Shown here: piece by piece, positions 21,398 through 33,309 of the stretch
How positions within the stretch are numbered: the stretch's first letter is position 1
How the letters are laid out: every line of letters begins with the position of its first letter
DNA from: Viscum album
Lineage: Eukaryota > Streptophyta > Magnoliopsida > Santalales > Viscaceae
DNA length: 64,000 nucleotides
NCBI GenBank assembly: GCA_963277665.1
Contig: OY728131.1
Coordinates: 1,395,648,688-1,395,712,687 of the forward strand
Direction: 5' to 3'
Position numbers and translations under genes: made by a program
The notes under the pieces: model-generated
Seen by the model: only the letters and a program-made list of their open reading frames with translations
Databases searched by the model: none
What the model was told of the DNA's origin: nothing

Positions 21398-24300
21398 TGT
21401 CGCACCCCATGATTTAAATATATAAATTCCATTAAACGAGACAAATGTGTTCATTTAAAAACGTTAGTTTTTAAATTTTTATCTTTCGATATATATATAT
21501 ATATATATATATATTATTTTTTCTCAGAGATAGAATTGTGTTTTGTGTGTCAAAGGACCTTAGGAATAATTCATTAAAAATATTATTTTCTATTAATTAA
21601 TGTGAAGATATAATTTTAGAATTAGTGGTTTTCCAGTTGATCAGTACCTAATATGGGAAATTCATGATGTGGTTATTTATAGAATACGAGTATTATCCTA
21701 GGCGTGATATAATGTTGGTTGGTGTTGGGTGTTCAGTTGAGGGAATCTATTGGTGGGTTCATTATGAAAATTAAAAACAATTATTATTTTTTATTTAAAG
21801 GTTGAACACTATTCCTTGTATATTTATGTTTTTTATGAAAAATATAAATTGTTATCCCATAAAACTAGTATATTATAGAGGACGAGGCAGGGAGATTCAT
21901 TGGCATTGGAGACCCATGAATTTGGATCAATTATGATGATCAAGGAGAATCATGAGACAAAAAACAAATGTTGTGGGATCATCACCATCATCACTGGAGG
22001 ATGCATTCGTCACCAACTATTGATCCATTATTGGTGAAGGGATCATCATTTTTTTGTATTCCACCATTCATTATTTTAAAATCATATATTTTTATATCTT
22101 ATTATGTTTCCACATTGTTTTATGTTCTTCTCATGGGAAAAATATTAAATAGTGTTTCTAAACCAAATTATTTAATTAATTTTCAATGAATTCACTGTTG
22201 TTTCTAAATTATGTAATTATTTTCTAGTATTTCATTATCTAATTATGTTTACACCCCATTCATGTGATTTCAACAGTAATATTATTTTCAATTATCATTA
22301 TTGTCCCACATGGTGTATGATTCAATATTTCTGAGCCAAATTCGAGCATTATCGAGCACCCGTATTCATGGAAGATGCATGAAAAAATAAAAGTTCAGTG
22401 TTTTCTTGATTGATCAAGATGTGTTTCCGGATATTGGTGATGGGATCAGGGATAAGGTCTCCAATAAAAATGATAGGAGGAGTGGTGGATTCCCTATATG
22501 AGATCAATATTTCTATTTATATCAAACAGATATCATTAATCTACGTTTAGAGTTTTTCCTGATACTTTTTTCACATTTTTTGAATTAAAATAGAGAGGAA
22601 TGTGGTTGAAATTGTGGATATAGAATCCACGTGAATAAAGACTCCAGTTTATCGAAATTTTTTATGTACACGACATATATTTTTATGAAAACATGCAGTG
22701 TGGTCTCCTATGATGTGGCTAGGGTTTCACACAGAGATGAATAACAAATTTAATGTTTTATGTCACATCTTGTGTGACCCATATAAAGTGACATGATGTG
22801 TAACAAGAGGTATATGAGAATGTAAATAAACAGTGTACATGGTCATGGGTCGGGGGACACAAGAACATGATAGAGAACATGAGAATTCCAGGGTTGACAA
22901 GACACATTTTGTACTTTATATACACATCGTGTACTTTATGTACACATCATTTAGATCTATAAGGACAATCAATCCATATGTAAAAGAGGACACAACTTGG
23001 CGTCCGGGTGATGTCATAAGATGTGTGACCCTATGTACACATAATTTACTTTTTAGTGACACTTCTACCTAGCCTATCACTTACTTACAAAAATGGATTT
23101 GGGACAATGATTATCTTATCCTGAGTATTTATCTATGTTTAATGAACTAGTTTCCTTCATTATAACATCAAAGATATTATGTTAGGTGATATATGCAAGA
23201 TGCTACCTCTGGTGATTCTTGACTAAAGTTGGTGATAGGGTTTTATCGTTAGAGAGGTGTAGGTGTAAGAACTTCTTTGTGCACCAGATAATGGGTCCCC
23301 CACACTCTTTATACAGGTAAATTTGATAATACCACATTATTTAGTGGGAATAGGTACTCTATCTATAGAGTTGTTCTCATCCATCATCATGCTTCAATAG
23401 GGAGTGGGTCCTCTATTGGAGATAGTGATCCCTCAAATATGGAGGGAATTATTGAGGGGAAGAGAGCTCTATTATGATTTTGATGAGGTAACCCATGGTA
23501 ACAAGCATAGGAGATGGGATATTTGGAGATATAGGTTGTCTCTTAATCCTTAGTTGAATGTGGTTATTGATACTTGTATCATTTTTACAATGTGGGTTCG
23601 GTCTGTTCATATATGATATTAGGCTTCAAATATCTCCCACTTTATAGATAGAGAGATGATTATTTTTTATTTTCTATCTCTTCCCGTCATTAGTTTCTAG
23701 GGAATCCTACTGGCTATGTATATACTCAAACTTATATGGGATATTCCTGCATGAGTGGTGTCTTACACAGATGACATACAGATTGGCGTAGATTTTGGTA
23801 GACCTAGTTTTGGAGGAGCATAGTAGTACTTATTTGTGTTGGAAATGCTCAGTGGCCAAACATAGTGATTTTGATATTGGATCTCTTTAGTTCCCATTTT
23901 TATATTTTTTTGGGTTGGGACCTCATTTCTACATAGCTGTTTATTTTCTACTTTATATCATTTTTATTCCCTCATTCAATATTTATTTAACTCATAAAGG
24001 TTCTTTTATTCATTATTTATACTATAAAAATTTTAGTTATTATTATATTGATTAACTATTTCATGGAGATGGTTTTGTGTGATTTTACATGTTTACAAAA
24101 TAAGGCCTCAGTATATACTTACTCAACAGTTGTTGCTGACCCCTAGCATATTATAGGTAGGTTGGTATATACATATACCAGGAGTCTTTCTGCTGGCTTC
24201 TTGAGATGGCATGTTGAGAAATCATTTATTAGGATGCAATGGTACATCCATTATATAGGATTATAAATTATGGACATACATATCATTCATTATTTAGCTT

Positions 24301-24672
24301 TATATAGATGGAAATTTTACTTTGGTACATCGTATTAACTTTTATGATTCGTTTATTATGACATACCCCTATAATAATGACATAGGTACATGAAAAATAT
24401 CAATTAAGTGGTGAGTCCTTAGTTTAGGGACCCATTCATGAGGTTTTTTCCATAAGAATTATTTTATTAGTGCTACCACATATTGAGTAGAATGCAGATC
24501 CTCCTCCAGTGGTCTTGGATGAAGATCAACTACATGTTGGGTAGGAAATAGTTTTTAGCATGTCAGGGCGATGATTTCTATAATCATAGCACATTAAAAG
24601 AGTTATATTGATAGAGAAATTTTATGATTTTCATGGTCCAAACCCTATGGAATTATATGATTATATTTATTT
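21398..24672 (+). repeat. 5' LTR of element F
   Basis: Starts TGTCGCACCCCATGATT, a common chromovirus LTR start, and ends just before a PBS remnant. It holds an AT microsatellite at about 21488-21513, a pair of 20-bp units (22906-22948) containing TGTACTTTATRTACACATC, and an ACTCAACAGTTGTTGCTGA block near 24121. The right end is approximate because its CA end is decayed. Short frames inside are not genes. Confidence 0.72.
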
Positions 24673-24674
24673 AG

Positions 24675-24685
24675 TGGTATGAGTA
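24675..24685 (+). promoter_or_regulatory. Primer-binding site remnant of element F
   Basis: TGGTATGAGTA, against TGGTATCAGAG in intact elements: nine of eleven or fewer bases kept. Supported mostly by its position between LTR and gag-pol remnants. Confidence 0.5.
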
Positions 24686-25639
24686 TTTTATTTTGTTCAT
24701 ACCCCAACAGATTAGATGGTTTTTCTTTAGACCATCCTTCTTCATAAAGTAATAGGGTGAAAGTGGGTCCAGATTAATCAGACTTATGAATAAGATAATC
24801 TATCATGGTTCGACTTCTAGTAGCTTTTATGAGATGATTATCATCCTTATATATTATTCTATAAACATGTTTAAGAGTATATAGAGCTATAGTATAGTGA
24901 TATGTCAGTCTCTAAGTATACCTCTAGGTTTACTAACCTAAAATTCTACTATTTTTATATATTAAAAAATAGATAATTCAGAGTGATGATTTTTGAATAA
25001 TATTATCTCAAATACATTCATTTTATAATGGTATTGCTATAATTTGAAACTTATACTAGATTTATATAGTAGGATTTGGTTATAGGGAACTTCCATTCAG
25101 AGGGACATCGGGGGGATGGAGTTGGAAGGGGATATCGTGGGGCTGAGAAATCTAAAGGGGATTGAAATTGTTATTTTTAAGTAACAAATCATAAAGGGAT
25201 ACTCATTCCCATTCTCATACACATGTATTTATCGCATAGGGTTCATAGAAAGGGTCTAGTTAGCCTAAAGATGGGTGATAATATAAATTTGAAGGGTGTG
25301 GTCCCATGGCTAATGATTTCCTGACCTTTCATACTCATGATACTGGAAATTTAGTTGATGAACTTCAGTGGAAGAGGAAACATCATGATCAGGGAACTCC
25401 CATGAATATTCACAATATCCATGGGATGCGATGATTATAGAAGAGTAATTGGAGCACCATAGGGAAGATATATTTCTATAGGATGATGATATAATATACT
25501 CTAACCACCACCCCATGGTTACCCACATTAGGCTCATAGGGATGGACGTTGAGGGTGTGGGTAGTTTATTGATATAAAGAGACATAATGTAAAAGTCCTG
25601 AGATAATTTTGGGTATGATATATGAATTCTGTAAGGTAT
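24686..25639 (+). pseudogene. gag: gag region of element F, nearly unreadable
   Basis: By position this must be leader and gag. A glycine/arginine-rich trace around 25115-25155 (GRGYRGAEKSKG-like reading) resembles the linker before the zinc knuckle in chromovirus Gag. No capsid block or CCHC knuckle can be read with confidence. Confidence 0.35.
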
Positions 25640-25990
25640 ATCAAATTCATTTAAGCATGGGAAAATGCCACTATTTTATCAAAATATCCCTTGATTGAGA
25701 TCCATAGCTTCTCGTTTCATCATTATCCCAACAACTATGTCTATTGGTTCTTTTTAGGAGTGGTTATTATATATCACACAACTTATAGTATTTCAAGTTG
25801 GTTTTTGATTATGATATTTATTCATTGGACCTCTTGGTCAAGTGATGAAACCATATTTAATCATCTAGGTCATCGAATGGTTTTCTACGATGAAAGCATT
25901 GATGGACTATCACTGTAGAAGAGTTAGTTTGATTTGTTATGATATGATGATATTATTATTCAGGGGTGAGAGGGATAATATGTCTGAGAA
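25640..25990 (+). pseudogene. pro: Aspartic protease remnant of element F
   Basis: The C-terminal part can be read: around 25876 a frame gives EWFSTMKALMDYHCRRVSL and then FRGERD near 25965, matching the family's GMDWLSxxxAxIDCxxxxVxL...FxGER. Upstream, FIGPLGQVM and neighbouring residues sit where DLxxLDLxGFDVI is expected. The catalytic DSG block cannot be recognised. Several stops. Confidence 0.65.
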
Positions 25991-26109
25991 AGTGGGTCTC
26001 GTGATTTGGAATATGAATCCCATCATCCATATGATGGAGATTTTATCCATTTCTTTAGTGGGATCCTCCGGAATCTATATTTCAGCGATAGTGTAGGATT
26101 ATATGGACA

Positions 26110-26720
26110 TATTTCGTGATGATATTCTAGGAATACCTCTATAGAGGGAGATTGAATTATACATAGAATTTCACCCTGAGAAAACATTAACATCATATGT
26201 TTCATATTATATAACCCCAACCAAGATCCTAGATATTATGATGTTGTTGGCATACCTTAAAGAGAATGGTTTTATCTGACCCAATGTGTCCCCTTGAGCG
26301 ACTCCATATTTTTTCATGAAAATGTTTGATGAGATTTTGAGGTTTTGTGATCATTATCATCACTTGAATTAGGTAATAGTAAATAATAAGTACTAATTTC
26401 CAAAAATTGATATATTCTTCAACCAATTGAAGTGTGATTTTTTTTCAAAGATCGATCTTATGTTTGGTTACCATTAGTTGGGAGTCTATGAGGATAATAT
26501 TATAATGATGACATTCCAATGTCTTTATGTGAATTATATGATTATGGTGATGCCTCTCTGAGTTGATAATTTCCAAAAAATGTTCATGGATATTATAAAC
26601 AAGAACATCCATTCTTACTTGGATTGATTCATTGTTTTCATCATTGATGACATTATCATATAATCTAATTTGGAGGAGGAGTATACATAGAATTTGAGGA
26701 TGCTACTAGATTTAATTTTG
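26110..26720 (+). pseudogene. Reverse transcriptase pseudogene of element F
   Basis: One frame with stops covers the palm and fingers: KENGFI then PNVSP (family KGFIRPSVSPWG), FSKIDLMFGYH with the first catalytic Asp, VMPL followed by NFQKMFMDIINKNI (family [21 protein letters not shown]), then FIVFIIDDIII, which keeps the catalytic Asp pair at 26646-26651. Order and spacing match RT. Multiple stops from C-to-T type changes. Confidence 0.85.
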
Positions 26721-27460
26721 GATGACCAACTTTATTTTTAGATATACAATTGTATGTTTTAGATCCATGGAGTTCATTTTTTGGGTCATGTCATCTATAA
26801 TAATGGTATATCTATTGATCTATTGTAAATTTATGTAGTGATTTCTTGGGAACCACCCAAGAGAGTGTCATGGGTGTGGAGTTTTCATGGTTTGTAGGGG
26901 TACAACAGGACATTCATGGGATGATTTTCTATGATAGATTCCTCTTTTACTTCATTAATTTGGAAAGGGAGACCATTCGCATAGACTAAGAAATTACATA
27001 TATCCTTTAAGTGGATAATGTAGAGGTTGAGTAATGCTAGTACTATGTGTCTTACAAAGGAGGGAGTTGAGTACATGGTTTTTTGTAATGCCTCAAGATT
27101 AGATCTCAGTTGTGTATTTATACATTGGAAGGTAGTGATCACTTATGCGTCTAGTCAGTTGATACCACATGATAATAATTACATGAAACATTAATTAGAT
27201 TGTTTGGTGGATATTTTTTCACTAAATACGTGGTGTCACTCTATTCTAGGTGATAATTTCTTTGTTTACTCATTCAATCAGTGTCCCAAGTACATCTACA
27301 CATAGAGAGATATTATACTGAGATAGTGGTGTACTTTGGAGTTATTAGAGGTCTGTAAATTTAATAGAATATATTCTATAGGTAATGGAAAGATGGTGGA
27401 AGATTCTTTTAGTATGAAATATCATTCTCTATTGGTGGAGGAGACATCAGAATAGTCAGC
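26721..27460 (+). pseudogene. RT connection and RNase H pseudogene of element F
   Basis: Follows RT in the same frame. Seen: HFLGHVIYNNGI at about 26775 (family FLGHVVSxxGI), WSFHGL and YNRTF for the SFLGLAGYYRRF block, then FCNASRLDLSCVF near 27088 where the first catalytic Asp of SDAS is Asn, ITYASSQLIPHDNNY, and GNGKMVEDSFSMK near 27382 for the GKxNxVADALSRK end. Dead but unmistakable. Confidence 0.82.
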
Positions 27461-28560
27461 TTCATTTCATCTAACCCTAATAAAGGATAGGGGTAAAAAT
27501 TATTTTAGTCAATTTTACTAGATATACCACTTATCATTGCGGGAGAAATGATTAGTTGAGATATTTCTATTGTCTAGTTTTTCGTGACCAAATATTTATT
27601 GGACATATACTAAATGTATTTTCAAGAAGAGGGTAACATGTCATTTTTTCAAGGTATGGATGATAGTTCAGATCATATTGCATGAAGAGGTGATGTGGGA
27701 GCTTCATAATACCCCATTGGATATTAATTATAGTGTGTTAAATATTCATAAGTACCTTTAGATAATGTTTTTGAGGGATTTTATGTGGTATATCGTTACT
27801 GAGTTTGTCTCTTGGCGTCTCACACGTAAGCAGGTAAAGTATGAACATTTCGTTCCATTAGATTTTAATAAACCCTATAAAATTACATAACGGATGTGGG
27901 ATGGAATATAAATATATTTTTTGATTGGATATCCATGGACAGTGGGAGGCCATGACTATATCTAGGTGATTATCTCGAGGTTTACCAAGACTTCACAAAT
28001 TATTTCCATCCGGGATTACAGTTCAGCTGAGAGTACGGTGAAATTGTTTGTGTGAGAGATCATTTGGCTTCCTGGGAAACCTAGATGGTCATTTAGGATC
28101 ATGATAATTGGTTTAAAATATGGTATTTTTGGGTAATGTAGGAATATTTTATGGCCTAGTTATATATGAGAAAATCATATCACCCAAAGACTAATGGATA
28201 GACCGAGTAGACCATCCATGTTTTATATGATATTAATTGTTTCTATTTGATGGATATAGGCCAGACTTGGGAGGATCAATTTCCATTATTAAAGTTTTCT
28301 TATGGTAATATCTATAAAAACACTATAGGAATGGAAACTTTAAAGGCCTTATATGTGAGACCATATTGGTCACCCATTTCCTAGACTAAGATTAGTGATA
28401 CTTCTCTTATCAACACATAATTGGTATAGGAAATCAAAAATAACATTCACCTGATCCATGAGTTTATGAGGAAATCCCATATCCAATAAAAATACTATAT
28501 GGAACAAGATCCTATTGATTTATATTTTGAGAAAAGTGAACATGTTTTCTTGATATTCTC
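27461..28560 (+). pseudogene. int: Integrase pseudogene of element F
   Basis: The zinc-domain part is poor. RKQVKYEHFVPLDF near 27826 matches CQQVKAEHQRPAGL. The core start reads HDYI then ISRFTKTSQI around 27950-27995, the family DRLTKSAHF block with the catalytic Asp lost. Downstream stretches align only by position; a PRVMRV/PVMRVV-like trace at 28560 leads into the GPY/F part. Very many stops. Confidence 0.7.
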
Positions 28561-28960
28561 CCTGTGATGAGGGTTGTAGAGATTTGGTCCTAGAAGAAAG
28601 CTATCCATAATGATCATTAGGTTGTTCCATGTCCTATGAACGGAAGGTGAGGTTTCTTAATACATCAAACTTCCCCCAACATTTGACTAAGTGAAAAAAA
28701 TATTCCATGTGTTACAACTAAAAATGTACATGTACGACCCATCACAAGTGATTGAGTGAGGTGATCTTGACATAGAAGGTGGAGCCAGTTTCATGGAGTA
28801 CCCAGTGGTCATTGAGGATCTCTGAGATAAGATCCTATGTAGATAAACAATTTCTCTAGTTTTAGTGCAAGGGAAACCCGAGAGCATGCAAGAGAGATAT
28901 TAGTAATGTCAGATTCAAATTCAGACTCAGTACCCCCACCTTCTTGTGAGAAATATGATT
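28561..28960 (+). pseudogene. Integrase GPY/F end and chromodomain of element F
   Basis: Around 28668 a frame reads LPPTFD, KKIFHVLQLKMYMYDPSQV, the HNVFHVSxLRKYxxDPSHV pattern; then DLDIEGGASFMEYPVVIEDL (family ...PVxILD), TISLVLVQGKPES for IPxVKVxW, and QTQYPHLL at the end near 28940 for the chromodomain end YPHLF. This is the clearest chromodomain in the window and proves chromovirus identity for F. It ends about a dozen bases before the 3' LTR. Confidence 0.85.
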
Positions 28961-28972
28961 TTACGGGAGAAA

Positions 28973-29985
28973 TGTCATGAAAAATGGGATAATATAATTT
29001 CTACGGTATTTACAATCATATCCTTTGAATATTTCTATATATATATATATATCAATTATTCCTCATAGTTAGCATTTTATGGTGTTGTAGGATCACCGAA
29101 TTAATATGTTAAAAATATTAATATATATTAAATCATTAATGCATATATTTTTAGAATAAATGGGTTTCTATTTATTAGGACTTTGGATAATAAACATAAG
29201 ACCATAGTTCCTTCCAAAACACAGAATTTAACCTTGAAACGACATAAATTTGTTCATAATTGGGTGTTTGTTTTAGGGATTCCATTGGTGGGCATGTTAA
29301 TTAAATTAAATATTAACATAAGTGATTAAAGGAGGAGGAAGGGTGATTCGTTTTCATTGATAACCCATGAAAGTATATCGATGATTATAATGAAATATAA
29401 TTATTATATAGATGATTAACGTAGTGGTATTATCACCTTCGTCACTATATAACACGTTCATCATCAATAATCAATTTTTTCATGAGGTGGGGCTTGTTAT
29501 TTTGTCGGTTTTCACCCTTTATTATTTAACAAGAAAAGATTTTTTTACCGTATTTCCTTTCTTATAGGATTTACAATTTTCAAATGAGGCCAATTTTAAT
29601 TAGTGTTTTTAACATCGTTATCTAGTTTTTATTCCATTAATTCAAACTTGTTTATAAACTGTGTAGTCATTGTCTCAGATCACATAAACTGATGATGTTT
29701 TCACACCATTATTGTGATTTTTATCACCAAGGTTCATCACATTCCTTACTGTTGGCCCACATGGTTAAAAAGTTTCCATTTTTTGGACAGATTAATGTGT
29801 GATCAATCCCATGGATTCATGGGGGTTGATTTATTCATTGAAGTATTAGGGTTTTCCAGATGGATTGTGGCGTGTTGTTGGGTGTGGGTGATGAGATAGG
29901 GATTCAGGACCAAAGTATGGTGGCATGAGGTGTGAAAACATTTCCATGGGATAATGGAGTTCTTATTTTTTGAAACTAGAGGTCA
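28973..29985 (+). repeat. 3' LTR of element F, first part
   Basis: Starts TGTCATGAAAAATGG after a purine-rich GGGAGAAA, in the place of TGTCGCACCCCATG. An AT microsatellite (29036-29052), a TATTGG/CATTGGTGG block and the CCCACATGGT block near 29757 follow in the same order as at 21488-22320. It breaks off at 29985. Confidence 0.72.
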
Positions 29986-31220
29986 TGTATAAGGCCCCAA
30001 CCATAAACCTTACTTAATCTTGAGTTATTACAATATTACACATTGAGGATCTTTTCAGGTTTAGAGTTTTAGAGAATTATATCATGAAACTTGTATTATA
30101 TTCCACATTTAAACAAAGTGGTTACATAAAATACAATATTCATTCTTCCCATCAACGAAAACATATTTAAAATAAAACACAGATTCTTTCTTGACACATC
30201 CTTGACACTATCATCACATCATGTACCTTTCCTTTGACCTGTGAAAAACATTTCAAAAAATTGGGATGAGTATAAAAAGCTCAGTAAGGGTTATAAAAAT
30301 ATGGAAAGGAAACATGAGTTCATATATACATAAGAATGAAATCACAATTTACCCATAAAACATAGGCACTTTAACATACCTCATCAAACCATGAATAAAT
30401 CATAGAAATCATAAGACATAAAGGTAACTTGAGACATTCATAACATTCTTACGTAGGGAGTAACCCTCTTGGTTACGTTTGGAATACCCATCACAGTATA
30501 TTCCCTAAATCCCTTCGGAGAAACCTTAACGTTTCACTCCTTCGTGTTACCCAATGCATTGGAGAGCTATATCGGGCTCACCCGCCCTTAGTTTATCATG
30601 GAACCACGTGTCTTCATAATAATTCCCAAGAACCATAACATAATCATATCACATAAAACATGCATAAAGGAAACATAACATTTCTACATTTCAATCACAA
30701 GATATCAATACAACACATTGATATAATAAAAACATTATGAAAACCATTTTCAATACCAAAGTAAAACATGGTATTTATTTTTCATTTAAAAAAAGGTATG
30801 GCTTGTAGAGGAAGCCGAAACTCAAATAGTGGTCATGGCGGCGGAGAAGTTGTTGTCGCCACATACGTATGACAAGAAAAACATTCCCTTTTTTCATTTG
30901 GTAAAATGCTTCGTTTAAAAAAGATTCCTTTTGAATAAGAGTAAAAGTCAAAAGGGTTTATACACCTTATAAAAGAAGGTTGTGTATAAAACAAAATATT
31001 CCTCAATGAAAGGAGATTGAGACGAAGTCCCATACAAAGATGGTATCCTTTGTTTAAGGATAAATCAATTACATAATTATGTGTGAAAAAAAAACACCAA
31101 ATATAAGTGGATATTAAGTGTAAAATAATCAAAGGTCATTCATACATATTCAAAGGATGACATATTCAATAACTACAAGTTGAACCCAAATAAATCGAAA
31201 TTGGGTTAAGAAGTTCCCTT

Positions 31221-31990
31221 GACAGCCTAACGGCGTCACATCAAAATGAGTTGATGAGAGATAAAAAAGGGTATCTCATCACTTGGACATAAAATTTACA
31301 TCAATAAGGATATATGATAACATATCCCAACATTACAATATGTAAATTAAAAGACCCGACAAATGAAGTGTTTTAAAAAGAGGAGGGTGAAAGGTTCCCT
31401 TATCGACATGGGTATCTTTCGAAACATACCCCTCATGAAAGAAAGACAATACAAAATTGATGTAAATACTCATAAAAGAAATTATATTACACAATGAGTT
31501 AAATAATGGGCATTACATACACCACTCAAAGGAAATTGTGGCAAATGTAGCATAAATCTCACGGGAATAAAAGTGAGATGAAAAATCCCTTACGAAAACT
31601 CGGCAGCCTAACAGCGCCACATAAAACTTACAAAAATGGGTTGATGAGATCAAATAGAGTATCTCATCATATTAACATAAATTTTATAGAAATAGGAATA
31701 TAAAAGAACATCTCCCAACATAACAAAGAGGATCTTAAAAGAAGTGACATAAAGGAGAGTACTTAAAAAGAAAGAGAGAGGTCAGATCTCTTACGAAAAT
31801 TCGGCATCCTAACGGCGCCACTCAAAACCTTAAAAAATCGATTGATGAGAGAGAATAGGGTCTCTCATCATATGAACATAAAAATTAAAGTAATAGTAAT
31901 ATAAAATAACATCCCAATAACAAGAAATATGATCTTTAAAAGGAATGACATAAAAGAGTGTACTTAAAAAGAAAGAGAGGAGTAGGATCC
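31221..31990 (-). repeat. Three tandem units in solo LTR E
   Basis: A block reading CAGCCTAACGGCGYCAC recurs at 31221, 31602 and 31803, each followed by ATGAGTTGATGAGA-like and CTCATCA blocks and closing with AAAAAGAAAGAGAG. The last two units are 202 bases apart. The unit is single or missing in B and C. Confidence 0.75.
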
Positions 31991-32328
31991 CTTACATCGG
32001 GTCCGACTTGACTCGATCATTATTTAACGTCCTGAATAATAAACTTGAGTTAATTTCCACTTTATTAAGAACCTTTTTCTAGTTCATTATTCCTTTTATA
32101 TCATTTATTGTCATGTTATAAACATTATGTAATCATTTAAGTTAATAATGTTTGTTTTTTCGAAATTTGGTTCTTAAGTCGAAAGTGGACTTCTTACAAT
32201 TACATGTTGTTCGTGTGGTCAAATGTTCTTTATATCCAGAATGACATTCCTGATTTGGATAGAATATATATCATATATATCCAACATATACATGTATTTA
32301 TAATATTACATAATCATTTAGAGGTAAG

Positions 32329-32970
32329 AAATGAAATGCACCGTTCATAGAGACGGTAAGCCGTACGTTTGCATGAACGCTACTTTCATTTCTTTGTCAT
32401 ATTAATGGAATTAAAACTAAATTATAGGTATGTATATTTTAATTGCAGAATTATATTCATAATTTAGATGTATAATTCATCATATATATCCATTATATAC
32501 ATGTACTTATAATAGTACATTACATTTGGGGATAAGAAATGAAATGCACCGTTCATGGAGGCGGTAAGCCGAACGTACGCATGAACACTACTTTCATTTC
32601 TATATCATACTTTAATGGAAAGAAATAATAATGATATATACGTATATTATAATTCCAGTATAACATCATATATAATAACATTAAATCCATCCTTTATACG
32701 TCCCACGTATGGCATTAATGAATCACATCACTTTGATGGGGCGGTAGTCCGCACTTCCTAAAATGAAGATATCGTGTATACCCATAATGGAAACAATAAT
32801 GGTATGCCATAAATGATAAATACAGAAGCTTAAGGAAAGAATAAACATATTATATATCATATATAAAAATACTGACATCATAATGGCCACCTTTGAAGGT
32901 GTTAAATGAGTATTGAACAATCATCGTTTCGGGAGGCAGAACTTCGCCATCCACGGAAACCGTATGTTCT
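32329..32970 (-). repeat. Four hairpin modules in solo LTR E
   Basis: Modules at 32329-32392, 32536-32600, 32718-32776 and 32913-32970. The first two have GAAATGAAATGCACCGTTCAT as left arm region and ATGAACGCTACTTTCATTTC-like right arm, pairing over about 18 of 21 positions around the core GACGGTAAGCCGTACG. The third and fourth keep only parts of the core and weaker arms. Confidence 0.8.
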
Positions 32971-33300
32971 TTAACCATTTGATGTAGTTGTGTGATAGTG
33001 TAGCTCGAATAAATCTTATAACAACATCCTAATATATTGGAGATACTGGTGTTGTAACATAAGAAGTAAATAAAAAGAGTTTAGGGGGTTGGAGAAGCAA
33101 AATAAAACAAATGAACATGAGAGAATGAATTACCTTTAAAAGTGTAACTCCCTTTGATTTGAGCCTAAAGGCTTCCTTTGAAAGGATTCTTCCCAAAGGG
33201 AATCCTCTAGGATGAGGATAGGGATGTGGAGAGTGTAAAGGGGCAGGGTATGTACGAGAAAAAGGCTTGAGGAGTGTGTGAAATGAGGTAGAGGTGGGGG

Positions 33301-33309
33301 CCTTTTATA
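33301..33309 (-). promoter_or_regulatory. TATA box of solo LTR E
   Basis: Minus strand TATAAAAGG in the same context as in B (CTCTTATAAAAGG), about 340 bases upstream, in the direction of transcription, of the nearest hairpin module. Confidence 0.65.

Noticed and set aside
25310..25585. 91-codon minus-strand frame in element F
   Set aside because: Opposite to the direction of the PR-RT-INT remnants and without any recognisable motif.
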